Positions 1-14,798 of a DNA stretch of 64,000 nucleotides are shown one piece after another. This DNA comes from Mesodorylaimus sp. YZB2_4. Lineage: Eukaryota; Nematoda; Enoplea; Dorylaimida; Dorylaimidae. Numbering within the stretch: the first letter of the stretch is position 1; every line of letters begins with the position of its first letter. Where the stretch lies: assembly GCA_030248295.1 (NCBI GenBank), contig JASANH010001508.1, positions 372,001-436,000 on the forward strand, given 5' to 3'. Position numbers and translations under genes: made by a program. The notes under the pieces were generated by a model. The model saw only the letters and a list, made by a program, of their open reading frames with translations. It was not told the DNA's origin and made no database searches.

Positions 1-77
1 TCGCAGTTGCTAGAAGTCTCCAGTTTTATTCGTAGCGAGAAATCGATGCCTAAAATAGCAATGACACCGAGGACGTA

Positions 78-1043
78 TGTAATTCGATTGTGAGACGATT
101 CCCCCCCACTGTGTCGTTTCCCCTTACTGTGCCTGGTGGGGGAAACGACTCACTGAGACATGCGACGTTTCCTCGCTGAGATGATTCCCCCACCATGTCG
201 TTTCCCCCACCATCAGTTTTGTGAAACTGCGGCTATTCAAATTTTGAGCTTTCGAATGGCAATAAGTGCTCATCCTCAAATCTTCAAAGCTTGTCCTAGA
301 CGACCTGAAATATGCGTCACATACTCAACGATTTCGTTGAATCATCGTTCGACTGCCATGCTCTAAAAGCCATGTTGTGATAGGGCCTAAAATGCCTTCA
401 CGTTTGCTCCTTCGACCGCGCTCGCCTGGTTCAAGGACAAAGAAGACGAGCCTAATGTATCGTAAATGAGAAAGCTACTTTGCTAAAATCTGCAGCTGTC
501 ATACTGGTGAATTCACCCAAGTTCCACTGCCTAAATTTATGTCTTCTATTTTTTCCCGATTCCCAGTGAGGTAGTTCTATCCGTACATCTGGATTTGAAA
601 CATGTCTTCATTGGCTCAGAAATCCTAGTCTGGTCTTACATACATTCGTATTGGCAGCGTAAGTTGGGAGGCTGCAATAATAATTCTGCAATCAGTCGGG
701 AGTTCAAAAAGTTTGTAGCCTGAATACCTTGCACGTTGAGCTGCAGCACCAAACTTGTACTTTACACTGCCCCTCAACCTACAAGCCAAACCTATCATCC
801 TGCCGCACACATCCAATCACACATGTGCTGCCTTTTGCGACCCAAGTCGTACCTACCTGCATATCAGGAGAAAATTATGGTGGGGGAGCGACACGGTGGG
901 GGAATCGTCACAGTGGGGTAAACTTCGCATGTCTCAGTGAGTCGACTCCCCCACCAGACGAGGTGGGGGAAACGACACAGTGGGGGAATCGTCTCAGGGG
1001 GGAAACGACCAAGTGGGGGAATCGTCACGGGGCCTGTAATTCG
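78..1043. mobile_element. Foldback/MULE-like non-autonomous DNA element with 9-bp duplication
   Basis: The 9-mer TGTAATTCG stands at 78-86 and again, in the same orientation, at 1035-1043, as a target-site duplication would. The enclosed 948 bp has long inverted ends. The left arm (about 92-215) and the right arm (about 870-1030) are reverse complements over blocks such as GAGACGATTCCCCC and CACTGAGACATGCGA. Each arm consists of G5/C5 motifs alternating with AAACGAC or AATCGTC, so the termini look like sub-repeat arrays, typical of foldback elements. The roughly 650-bp centre codes for nothing recognisable. A 9-bp duplication with long inverted ends recalls MULE elements, but the class is inferred because no transposase is present. 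Confidence 0.6.
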
Positions 1044-2141
1044 TAGTATTTGGAAACCAGAAGAATTCCTGCTCTAAGTTCAAAGTTATGGTCTTGCCTT
1101 TGTGCTCTCATGCAGAGAGCGATCGAGATCACGCTTGCTGTTTCTGGCACCTATGGTCTTCAGTTACCCATAAGTGATTTCTTAGGGTAAAGATACTCGC
1201 AGTACATGTGTCAGGTCTTGAAAGAATGAAGAACCTTACAGCCGTCGAGGCCAGAGGACACCTAACCCTAACTGATGGACTGCACAGTGCGTTGTCTGGG
1301 ATGAATTTGCGCCGTGAAGTGCGGTCGGTTGTGGTCTCGCCTCAGGGCAAAAAGCATCTGCGGAAGCTGGTTCGAGGAGCGGGCATCTCTTTCGGTGGCT
1401 GGCTCCAAGTTCTAGAATTGCGACTTGGCCGCTTTCCCTGTTCACGACTACCATGCATTAGTGAGCTAAGGATCCTCCTGAAAGAACTGTTTGTAACTTC
1501 CTCATGTAGGCATTCGAGTATGGTTTACGATTCGTCACAGGTCAACGTTTTTTTTGGCCAAACTCTTTTTTTCTAGGAGGTACGTAGTGTGGTCATTCCT
1601 CGCGTATTCCTTGCACCACTACTAGCAGATATGCTCTTGATAGCAGATTCACTGATCCGGACTTAACTGACAATCGATACTATATAGCTTCAGTTCCATA
1701 TCGTCACTTTGACTCGCTTTTGCTTTTTGCTTGATGGGCGCTCGTATCGTGACACAACATTCGGAACCGGATGAACCACGCTGCGTTTTCCACCGAGATC
1801 AAATTTCAGCTTCATCTTCGCTCGTGCTTCCTTTTAGCATCGTATCGAATATGTAACATCGCACGTCACAGAAACTGCTGTCGGGATACACTGGGCAATT
1901 CGCCTCTTCGAAAGTGATAAGTATGCTATCTCGTATGGGTTTTCTTATATGCAGGAGTCAAGTTTGGAAGGATGCAAGTTACGTACAATGAGAGAGCTCA
2001 ACAAATCCTCAGTCCAACATGCCATCTGTAGCAGACGCTTGAGATTAGGCGCGCCTAGCTATCGAATGGAGCACCCAGTTACTGTAGATCACTATGACTT
2101 GACTAGAACTCGTAATCAAGATGGATCATGGCCTGAACCCG
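1044..2141. other. Intergenic stretch without recognisable genes
   Basis: Only short open frames without family resemblance, signal peptide or plausible splice partners occur here. It forms the 3' flank of the receptor gene ending at 2142. I see no tandem repeat or RNA gene. Confidence 0.4.
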
Positions 2142-3206
2142 TCACTTGCTTTCAGTTGATTGCTTCGCGCACCTGATCCAATCGTAAATTTGGTTGGAAT
2201 ACTGTTTATGAGTAAGCAAAGTTATAAATGGATTCCCGGCCGCATTCAAAGCCATTAGAGCGAATAGGCCGAACGCAATCGAGACCCCGGTTTCGGTTGG
2301 TTGATAGCCGGGTAGGTAATGGACGATGTAGGCAAATCGATAGGGCAGCACTGTCACGGCAGTCCAGACCGTGGTTGCGAATACGAAAGTGATCCGTCTG
2401 ATATTGGCCGGGTCTCGGCTACTCTTTGACTTTCGTCGTCCAACCGCCAGGTGTTGCTGACAGAGGGGCTGCTCCTGCTGCGAGTCCGTCGTTGCCAAAC
2501 TCCTGGGTCTCGATGGTCGGAGAAGCAGTTCTCGAAGACGCTGTCTGTGTTCGTTCAGGACCACGACTGCAATGTCCAAACTAACGAACAAAGATACGAC
2601 GGTGGGTAAAACGAAAAATTCAGTGGCAAAAAAGATATACAATTCGGGGTAGCGCAGGGTCGCATTGCATTCGTCGTACTTGATAAACGGTCCGAACACA
2701 AAGAATGCACCCCACCCGATCGATATGCTCCAACCAGCCGCAACGAAAACCAGCGCACGTGATTTGGTCATGTACAGGTAGTAGTGGAGAGGCCGATGCA
2801 GTTGGAGGAATTTGTTAATATTCAACCATAGCAGGCTTAGGCTGGATGCAATGGTCGATATATGGGTGGTCGTATAGAAGAACCAACACGGCCATATGCT
2901 CAGTTTGGCGCCGGTGTAGAAGTAGACGAAACTGAGTGGTGCGTGGAATATGGAGAACATGAGATCAGCTGTGGACATGCTGATGACCAGGCATTCAGTG
3001 ATGTTACGTCGTGACTTGAGGGTCATGCCTTTTCGGCGACAACAAGCAGCCAGTAGGACCACGGTATTCATGGGCACACCAAATATGACCACAAATAGCT
3101 CAGTCAGTCCTACAAATTGATAAACCCACTGACCCGCATAATCCGTCCTATTATGCTGGTAGGCAATAGCCGCTTCAGTTGCGTTGTACATTTTGAATTG
3201 CAACAA
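2142..3206 (-). CDS. Rhodopsin-like orphan GPCR, paralogue A (NKF in place of DRY)
   Basis: An intact single-exon receptor of 354 residues with seven hydrophobic helices; TM1 starts near residue 27. The N-terminus has two N-glycosylation sequons, NAT (8-10) and NRT (19-21). Cys107 before TM3 and a Cys in ECL2 could form the usual disulfide. The class A landmarks are altered: the DRY position reads N-K-F (131-133) and the TM7 NPxxY position reads NPFIT (from 325). TM6 keeps a proline in VLPYR. The gene is divergent from, and clearly paralogous to, the gene at 5867-7282, sharing the WLNxNKFLxLHRPLH segment and the ALNAAGNP/TLNAAGNP segment. I cannot name the ligand or subfamily. A second Met six residues in (MYNATEAA) is an alternative start. 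Confidence 0.85.
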   Translation of the reverse strand: MLQFKMYNATEAAIAYQHNRTDYAGQWVYQFVGLTELFVVIFGVPMNTVVLLAACCRRKGMTLKSRRNITECLVISMSTADLMFSIFHAPLSFVYFYTGAKLSIWPCWFFYTTTHISTIASSLSLLWLNINKFLQLHRPLHYYLYMTKSRALVFVAAGWSISIGWGAFFVFGPFIKYDECNATLRYPELYIFFATEFFVLPTVVSLFVSLDIAVVVLNEHRQRLRELLLRPSRPRSLATTDSQQEQPLCQQHLAVGRRKSKSSRDPANIRRITFVFATTVWTAVTVLPYRFAYIVHYLPGYQPTETGVSIAFGLFALMALNAAGNPFITLLTHKQYSNQIYDWIRCAKQSTESK

Positions 3207-5866
3207 TAATGATTTAATAGTCGAGACGTGGGCGCAGAAATGGAACTCGAATAGGTCTTCGCCAAATAGAGGCGAGTCGACTTCACTAATGTTTTTCCTA
3301 CACTGACCTCTCTTGCGGCGAACAGGGTCGATTCGATGAGGCTACGCAAGCCAAGAAAAAAATGTCAATTTCGTTCAGGATCCTAACACGGCACGGTCCA
3401 ATCTGAAAAGGTTCGTGAACGTATCAATGTTCAGAAGAACAGGCGGCCGCGAGGACGAGTAATATCTGACCGACTGGCTGGTGGAAATTGGAGGCGTTGA
3501 TAGGAGTGTGCGTGTGCGGGTCGACGAATACGCTTCCGTTGCGGAAGCCACGAGGGAGTTCGTGTCTTGACAAATAGCATTCGCTATCCACACACAAATA
3601 CGAACACTCAAGCGCTCTTTCATCAGTTCAACTGCCTAGCTGACTTTCATCGACACCGAACCGGGCCTAGCTGCCAACAAGCGATTAGGACAGCCACTTG
3701 CCAATGTCCAATGTGTGGAAACGTAAGAATTTCTGAAGAGCATACTACACGCCAATTCTTCTCTTTAGCCGTAATCACGAAGTAATCACTCATACTCGCC
3801 AATGTCCCCTTGCGAGTTTGAAGAATGGGAGGAGTGGAAATCGTGTTGAGCATAGAAAATTAAGAGTTTCGATCACTTCTTGGCAAGCTTGAGCCAGTCT
3901 CAACGCTTTTGCCATGCTTACCCGACTCGTCAACACAAGATCTATGCCCGTAATGAGAGTGTCAGGCTGCTTTAGCCAACAAAAAACACGCTCATGAACC
4001 CACTTGTCAGTCACCGCATCACGTGTACGGTGACTGAAAATTGAGTACTAATACATGCCTAAAAGGATTTTTCCACGCCCGCTGGCTTGTGATAATCCTT
4101 GTTCGGCTTTCAGCAGGGCACTTGCCCAACACCTATCCTGCCCACGCATGGTCCTGCTATTGCACATAGATGCGTATGAGCCTTTTTAGTTGACTAGGCC
4201 TTTTAAGCTGTCCATAAAAACACCTGCGACGCGTGTTTGTTCCGCATGTGGTCGTATGACGTAAGTAGGTGTGAAGAGGTCTGTTTGTAAAGGCACTAAT
4301 GAAGGGAAAGGCCGTGTGTGATCTGATAAACAGGGAAGCTGACTTATCAGGCAAATTGTGCCCTCGCGCTTCCGGTTCCATCACTGGTTGTTTGCGCTCG
4401 GTTAGCAGAGTATATCATTAGGCAGGGAAGACCTAGCCAACTGATCAATGAGATATGGTGCACGGAAAATAAGGAAAGGGATTGCCATGTCAAAAAATAT
4501 CTTACTCATCCATGCAAACCCAAGTTCACTGGCCTGGCGTAGCTGAAACGAGGAATTCGATCGTTCGCCTAACTGCATTTGGTGACGAGTTTTGAACGCG
4601 AGAACGGATGTTGAGAGCGTGGAGGTCCGAGGGGAGTCGGGATAATCACCTCGCTTTCCTCATCGGACGAGCACGTAATAAAGTCGCTTTTTACGCTGAT
4701 CCATTGCTGGCTACTCCCAAAGCTTGAGCATCAGTCCTCGATCACTGTCGCTTTTCTTCTTCATCAACCTGGGAATTATTAAAAGCTCTACCAAGAGCCT
4801 AAATAAGTAAATAAGTTTACTGGCCAGATGGAAGCGTCCACCAGGTCTACTTGCCATTCCAGGCGCACAGGGCACTAATGTGAGTGGATCATTAAGATCC
4901 TTCTGCTTCCTCAGAATCTGAGCTGCAGACCCTTGTTTGCCATTGATGGGTGCCTAGTGTTGGCTCGATTGAGTGACTGGTTAGCTAAACATTTCCTACA
5001 TTCATCATTTCTGGTGGTGGCCTGATCAGTAATTACGAGATGGATTTTAGTTTTTCTAATCTTGATGTTAAAGCTAAGTTAGTGTAGTGAAGGCGGTGTC
5101 TATATGTAGAATCTCCTTGTTCTAACTAGCACCCTGTTCGTTGCGTAGGCACGCCTATTCTGTGCAATGTGACCCCGCTCCGAGAATAGCTGCTTTTTCT
5201 TGTGCTGCTCGTCTTGTATGGACGGGTGTACAGAAAAGGCACTGGAGCACATAATTTTTCCATTCCATTGTCACTGCTGTTGCTGCTGTTTTTATCCAAG
5301 CACCGTAGGATTCCTTTTTCCAGAAAATTGTCCTTTGCCGTATTTTCAGTGGCAGAACTTCAGAATTCAAGTCGCGCTTTGACACGACACAAAATGGTCC
5401 ACCCAGCCCGCGCTGCCAAGTTCATTTCTCCCACTGTGCCAACCGATCTTCCACTTTGGCACTGATCGTGCGTCCACATAACAGGTTTTGCTAATCTTCG
5501 CGCCCAACTGAGCTTTTTCGCTCTCGAACCATTCCTGGCTCGATAATGCGCACCTTCGTGGAAAGCACTTGGTCACTTAGCCAAATGTATATGAAGCAAC
5601 TCACCTGCCCCCATAGTAACCCGCTAATAGCCTCTAACCAAAGTCATTTCTTCCCTATGAGTAGCCGAGTACTGGCCCCAGACCCTTTGGGCTAATGCAC
5701 GGCACGTTTGGGTGATCGATGCTCACTGGAACATACTTGCAAATATTAGCGCCGGATTTCCTCGCCAGAAACAGTTTCTTCATGCCTCGTAGCGCGCAAA
5801 ATAGGTCATTTTGCGAGAATTATTGGCATGTTTCAGAAATGAGCTTTTTAAACTTTTTAGGGTACT
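3207..5866. other. Intergenic region between divergent GPCR paralogues
   Basis: About 2.7 kb separate the two divergent receptor genes. It holds only short frames with no convincing coding character. Promoters of both genes should lie near the two ends, but I see no unambiguous core elements. Confidence 0.4.
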
Positions 5867-7282
5867 TTGCGACCAACATATTTGATGGCACGATTCGATC
5901 TTGAATTTAACATTACCTCGTCCATTCTCAATGAGACCTCTGCCCATCATGTGGACATTCATTGGTGGATCGGACTGTTGGAGCTATTCGTCTTTATCCT
6001 AGGGGTGCCCTTGAACCTGACTGTCTTCTATTTGGTCCATTTTAGTCGTAAAAGGGCATTAGCATCATATGCGCATAAACGACGCGTTACTGAAATGTTC
6101 GTGATGAGTATGACTTCGGCCGACCTTCTATTTTGTGGGGTGCACGCGCCAATGATGTTTCTAAACTTCAATCGCGAAATCAATCTCAGTTCGTTCCCTT
6201 GTTTGACCTTATTCGCTGTAACGCACGCTTCGACTGTAGCGTCGAGTTTAAGTTTATTATGGCTGAATTTCAATAAATTTCTTCATCTTCATCGTCCACT
6301 CCATCATTTCCTATTTATCACGCGACTCCGCGCTATCGGCTTCATAAGCATTGGATGGTTGGCATCGATCAGTTGGGGCCTGCTGTTTATATTAGGCCCT
6401 TTCATCACCTACGATTCCCAGTGCAATATCTATTTGCACCACAAGAGCATATATGTTATATTTGCTACTCTATTCTTCGTCCTCCCGACCCTGGTCTCTT
6501 TACTGATCAGTGTTTACGTGGCCGTCGTCGTGGTCGAGTCGAACACGGGCGGTAGTCAGAAATACATCGCTCATTACCAGAATCGTCGTTTCTACGGCGG
6601 AAGCCGTGACGACACGAATACACCCGCTGAGAGACCAGATCGCACTACCTTGTTCACTAACGACCATGCAATTACGGAAGATCAGGGCCCTCGTTTTCGA
6701 GTCCATTTCGCCTATGACAATAACAATATGGACACGAAGCAATCCCTCACACTCCCCCACAGGATGTATCAACGACGTAGGGCCTTTACCCCTACGCATT
6801 GGCCACCACCCGCCGCCTTCCACGCCATATCGACATCGGCTCGTCGAATAGCTCACATTCGTCGAATTAGCTTCGTTTTTACCACAACAATTTGGAGCAC
6901 ACTCACTGTGCTCCCTTATCGACTGGCCTTCATTCTCAATAGTCTACCCAAACCCGACCAATCCGAGACCTCGGCTGCCTCCACCAACATCGCAACCAAC
7001 ATTTATTTCTGCCTCTTCGCCATCATGACTTTGAACGCGGCTGGCAATCCCCTCATAACCATCCTTACTCAACGACAATACTCAACTTGCCTCACAGACA
7101 CTTGGCGAAGGGTCACAGGCCGCAAGGAACCCTCGCAACGCGTGCTCACAAACCGCATCAACCAGTGCCCCTATCGGAACAGCCTGCCCAAAGGGGACGA
7201 CTTGAAGAAGGACAGCCTGACTGTAAACAGTACCACCAATTCAGCCATCCGCAGCAGCCTCACGTCCCAGTCGTCACATTGA
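5867..7282 (+). CDS. Rhodopsin-like orphan GPCR, paralogue B (NKF in place of DRY)
   Basis: A single-exon, 471-residue seven-helix receptor, paralogous to the minus-strand gene at 2142-3206. N-glycosylation sequons lie at NIT (15-17) and NET (22-24). TM3 ends with N-K-F (136-138) where DRY is expected and TM7 has NPLIT in place of NPxxY. TM6 has TVLPYR, as in the paralogue. The third cytoplasmic loop is far longer than in paralogue A and rich in basic and polar residues, and so is the Ser/Thr-rich C-tail. Met7 (MARFDLEF) is an equally possible start. A canonical AATAAA lies 94 bp past the stop. Ligand unknown; the NKF change is shared, so it predates the duplication. Confidence 0.86.
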   Translation: MRPTYLMARFDLEFNITSSILNETSAHHVDIHWWIGLLELFVFILGVPLNLTVFYLVHFSRKRALASYAHKRRVTEMFVMSMTSADLLFCGVHAPMMFLNFNREINLSSFPCLTLFAVTHASTVASSLSLLWLNFNKFLHLHRPLHHFLFITRLRAIGFISIGWLASISWGLLFILGPFITYDSQCNIYLHHKSIYVIFATLFFVLPTLVSLLISVYVAVVVVESNTGGSQKYIAHYQNRRFYGGSRDDTNTPAERPDRTTLFTNDHAITEDQGPRFRVHFAYDNNNMDTKQSLTLPHRMYQRRRAFTPTHWPPPAAFHAISTSARRIAHIRRISFVFTTTIWSTLTVLPYRLAFILNSLPKPDQSETSAASTNIATNIYFCLFAIMTLNAAGNPLITILTQRQYSTCLTDTWRRVTGRKEPSQRVLTNRINQCPYRNSLPKGDDLKKDSLTVNSTTNSAIRSSLTSQSSH

Positions 7283-7375
7283 TTAGGCACACTAGCAATC
7301 TGATCGTGAGTTTCACACACTGTCATCCACTAGTAGGCACTGCTCATTATCCTGGTCATATGATGCTAATCGTTA

Positions 7376-7381
7376 AATAAA
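7376..7381 (+). promoter_or_regulatory. Polyadenylation signal of GPCR paralogue B
   Basis: AATAAA located 94 bp after the stop codon of the receptor gene ending at 7282; normal spacing for a 3' end signal. Confidence 0.55.
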
Positions 7382-7422
7382 CGTGTCCAAGGAGGCCAGC
7401 ACCGACTGACAAAAGTGCTTTC

Positions 7423-7486
7423 ATGCCATGTCATGTCATACTTTATCCATAGCCAAGAACCACACAGCGCACTCGAGGGCGAGGGA
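7423..7486. repeat. Dispersed repeat, copy 1 (related to 57595-57658)
   Basis: About 63 bp, including CTTTATCCATAGCCAAG and CAGCGCACTCGAGGG, recur with a handful of mismatches at 57595-57658. There the unit lies inside the candidate LTR upstream of a BEL/Pao gag. This copy is therefore probably a fragment of the same retrotransposon family. Confidence 0.6.
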
Positions 7487-7509
7487 ACACATACTTGGTA
7501 ATCACTTTT

Positions 7510-7600
7510 TACCCGGGCGGGAGTCGAACCCTCCCCTGTAAGCGCGCACCCAGCGTGACGTGAGAGGCAGACGCCTACTGCTAGGTCAAGACCCGAGCCG
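7510..7600 (-). repeat. tRNA-like sequence (degenerate tRNA or SINE head)
   Basis: Read on the minus strand, this contains a perfect B box (GGTTCGACTCC), an A-box-like stretch (TAGCAGTAGG) about 45 bp upstream, a CTCTCAC segment resembling the anticodon loop of tRNA-Glu(CTC), and complementary ends (CTCGGGT with GCCCGGG). The anticodon stem pairs badly and the variable region is far too long. A tRNA pseudogene or tRNA-derived SINE head fits better than a working tRNA gene. Confidence 0.45.
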
Positions 7601-7720
7601 GGTTTCTGCTACAGCATTCGTTCGGGATCGACTCTAAAGCTGTAGATAAGACAGCATTCTGTTATGCCAACTCGTATCTGTCTCACCCAAGCGAAATAGC
7701 TTACACAAGCATCGGGCTGG

Positions 7721-8070
7721 TGTAATAGGTGCCTTCAGTGGTTATCCTATTTGCATCAGACATCTAGTGTGCGCAAGAGGCACAGACTATTTGTCTCCCT
7801 CCTCCCTGGTCAGGGCCGAGCGAGGCCGAGAGGCCGAGCTGACTGGTTTTCCTAACATGCGAGGGATTGATAGGACTAGTTCCTGGACCGCCTATATAAA
7901 TGCTCTGCTCCTGGCCTGGCGAGATCAGTTCGATCAGTGAGACTCCTCGACGACTTGACGATTGTAGCCGGCTCTTCCGATCCTGCGTGAGTCCCCCTAG
8001 TCCGGCGTAGTGGACGCTGCCAATAAACTATTCCGGTACTTGGGCTGCGTGGCTTGATTCGAACCTTACA
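7721..8070 (+). mobile_element. LTR-like unit, possibly a solo LTR
   Basis: The 350-bp unit begins TGTAATAGG and ends CCTTACA, giving the short inverted ends TGTAA/TTACA of an LTR. Internally, in the expected order, are a TATA box (CTATATAAATG, about 7890) and AATAAA (about 8022). The flanking pentamers GCTGG and CCACA do not match, so no target duplication supports it. No gag or pol lies beside it. Confidence 0.4.
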
Positions 8071-9206
8071 CCACAGCGCAGTTGGTTCAGTGTGTCAGCA
8101 CGAGAACCTGACTGTTTCACTGGTTTCTATGCCCAGGATTAAGATCTACTTTACACTGTTCATGCATTCGTCTGAAGGTACTGAATCCTATCATCATCCG
8201 TCTCTCCCTCCCCACCTGCTAGCTGGGATCAGTCGGAACTTCGCTATTTGGAATCTAATATCGATCGAAAACTACTCTGCTTATCTGCCATCCCCTCTGG
8301 GCTTAACCGCCACTGCACAGACAGTCAGACTTTTGTCATACGACCCCGCCAATATTGGACTACTCGAAGACTGCATAAAAAGTAACAAAGTTCTATCTTC
8401 TTTCTTTCCGAAGCCAATCCAAAACCGAACGCAGCCTTTCTGACTCAACACAGAACCAACTAATAACACTGTACGCGCACGCACATGTCTACAGTGCACA
8501 CCTGTTCCAAATACGGTCCCACTGCGCCAGCACGTAATATAGGCATACACTCAGAAATACAGACTGACCAGTATCATATCAACCAGTGTGAAAGGGTATC
8601 TGGCCAACCACATACAACAGTCCCATCACTCGCACTGCACAAGGCCAAACATGGAAAAGCTAACAACACAAAACATACTACAACCATTGATTATTCCATC
8701 TTGCCTACACTCTTCGCCTCATAAATAAGCTACCGTGAGCAAAACGGTTCCACAGCGAATCATATCCTCCACGTCTCCAATCCACTGTACCCTAATCCTA
8801 ATCTATCACCTTATCTACCAGAAAGTTCCACAAAAAGCACAACGCATTTCAAAATCGCCACTCCCGTGGACAATCAATGTGAACACAAAACTGAAATCAA
8901 GTCAACCAATCAAAACCTCCCCAAGAAAAACAGGTTACATATCGCAGTATGAACTTGAATTATCCTGACTCAGTTATATATTATTGTAGGTTACACCAAT
9001 GAGCCTTCGCACGACTCCGCAGCACAGCGCCTTCAAAGAAAGAACATGTCCAGCTCCCATCCTACTCATAGCCACGTTCACTTACTGGCAGCAGGCACGC
9101 GTGCCAGTATCGTATAATGGAATGCAGTGATCCTAAGTATAAATATACCTTAAATACCTTACTCACTGCTATTCCAATATGATAGCCCGTCCCTGTCCTC
9201 CGCACC
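8071..9206. other. Intergenic and AKT 3' flank
   Basis: Short frames without coding character. On the minus strand this is the 3' flank of AKT, whose stop is at 9207-9209. No repeat or RNA gene seen. Confidence 0.4.
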
Positions 9207-13240
<4,034 letters not shown>

Positions 13241-13615
13241 GTTTTCTCCAAGACCTTCTTCGATTCGTCGCGGGTATCACGAGGAAACGACGAGCATGTA
13301 CCTCTTGACAAAATGAAACGTCGTCAGTCGCTGCTGTTACACGTTAAGGCAAGCGTGTGTACCTAAAATGGAAAGTGAAGCGTCATAAGAGTCAAACATG
13401 AAGGGCGAGAGGAAATATCCACCCTAAGAACAAGTGTCCAATTAGAACCTTAGACGTTTAATATAAAGCAAAGGCTCACAAATCGATTTAACTTTTACTG
13501 GCCCGCACACGCGAACTAACCGTCCACAAAGCTCTGCTATGATGTCCTCATTTTTTTTCCACATAATCTGTAACCACTAAGTCTTTTTGAGCGTAACTAA
13601 ACCGAAATTTATATA
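13241..13615. other. AKT 5' flank
   Basis: 375 bp between the AKT start codon and the end of the upstream small gene on the same strand. It should hold the AKT 5' UTR and promoter. No clear TATA box or coding frame seen. Confidence 0.4.
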
Positions 13616-13919
13616 CTAAGCGGCCGCTAAGACGAACAGTAAATTAATTTTTCCATTCATTTCACGAATCCTTCGACTAGACCGTTTCTTCAACTGAAAG
13701 ATACAGTCTACGATAGAGCATCCTTGATGACAAGGATCTTTGCCAAAGTTCTTAGACGATCCTAGCGTAACTCGTGTCAAGCAAAGCTCCTCAGGCCAAG
13801 ATCTATTGTGTAGATAATACGGCACCTCCTGCTTCATACAAAAGATCAATAGAAGAATGCGACACACCTACACGAGACACGTGAACAAGTAAAATTAACA
13901 CTGTTAGCAAAACCCGCAT
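13616..13919 (-). CDS. Candidate small secreted cysteine-containing peptide
   Basis: Two exons, 13919-13872 and 13828-13616, joined across a 43-bp GTAGGT...GCAG intron in phase 0, give 86 residues. Residues 1-16 (MRVLLTVLILLVHVSR) form a convincing signal peptide. The rest has an N-glycosylation sequon (NRS), four cysteines spaced C-x15-C-x3-C-x5-C, a basic cluster LKKRSSRR that could be a processing site, and a hydrophobic end LLFVLAAA. I recognise no family. Reading through without splicing gives the same signal peptide and a stop after 38 residues, so the splice is the main uncertainty. The gene lies 375 bp upstream of AKT on the same strand. Confidence 0.42.
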
Positions 13920-14798
13920 ATTCGGCCTCATCATACTTCCCCAGATGTACCCAACATTAGACATAGTCCGACTCCTTAAATCACACCCAGAGCTTTATGC
14001 ACTGCGCCTACTGTTTGCGAATTACGACATCAAGGTCGGGTAGGTAAACATCAAGAAAAGCAAGTCCAGCGGTCAGACCGAATCAAAGACTTGACTTGTT
14101 CAGTGGTTTGGTCACCTCCCACAACCCGCGCACAACATGCGGTACAAACAATATAAAAACGGGAAGAACGCATTACCCAATCACGGAATCGCAATCATAA
14201 GCCTTTTTTTAGTTTAGATAAAGGCTACACTCCCAAACACAAGACGAAAAAAGCAAACACATGTCGTCAAATACAAACGATCACTTACAATTCTTATCCG
14301 CAATCAAGAACAATAGCTGATATGTTCGACTGACACAAATCGGAATACAATAACCTTTCTTCGCCTCTTTGCACGTCAAAACAACTTTTTTTAGGAATTA
14401 GGCATTCGGCAAACTTTTTTCTAGAATAACCGTTCTCGCACATCGAATCGCATAGTTATGTCATAAGCAGCTACTTGCAGATCGAACAAGCGCGGTAATT
14501 CAAACCGTCTTTTAATTCGCGATCGCCCTTTAAAAACTTGGAAAGCAATTTCTCTTCACAGATTTTACGCAGCATTTATTTGAAATACTATTAAGAACAC
14601 AACAAACAGACGCGACCAAATTACAACGCCACATTCGGTCAAGCAATCGAAAAAGTAAAGAAGCGACAGAAAACACGTCCAAAAAAACAATCTTCACAAA
14701 ATTATGTCCCAACAAAACCAACATATCTCGAATACATGAAACGTATTTCATCCAAACCTCATTCATTATCATAAGCATCGAAATTTTATCCCAAATCT
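13920..14798. other. Intergenic AT-rich stretch
   Basis: Between the 3' end of the RRM gene and the small secreted-peptide candidate. Only short frames without features. Confidence 0.4.

Noticed and set aside
7510-7600. Functional tRNA-Glu gene
   Set aside because: B box and acceptor ends fit, but the anticodon stem does not pair and the variable region is too long.
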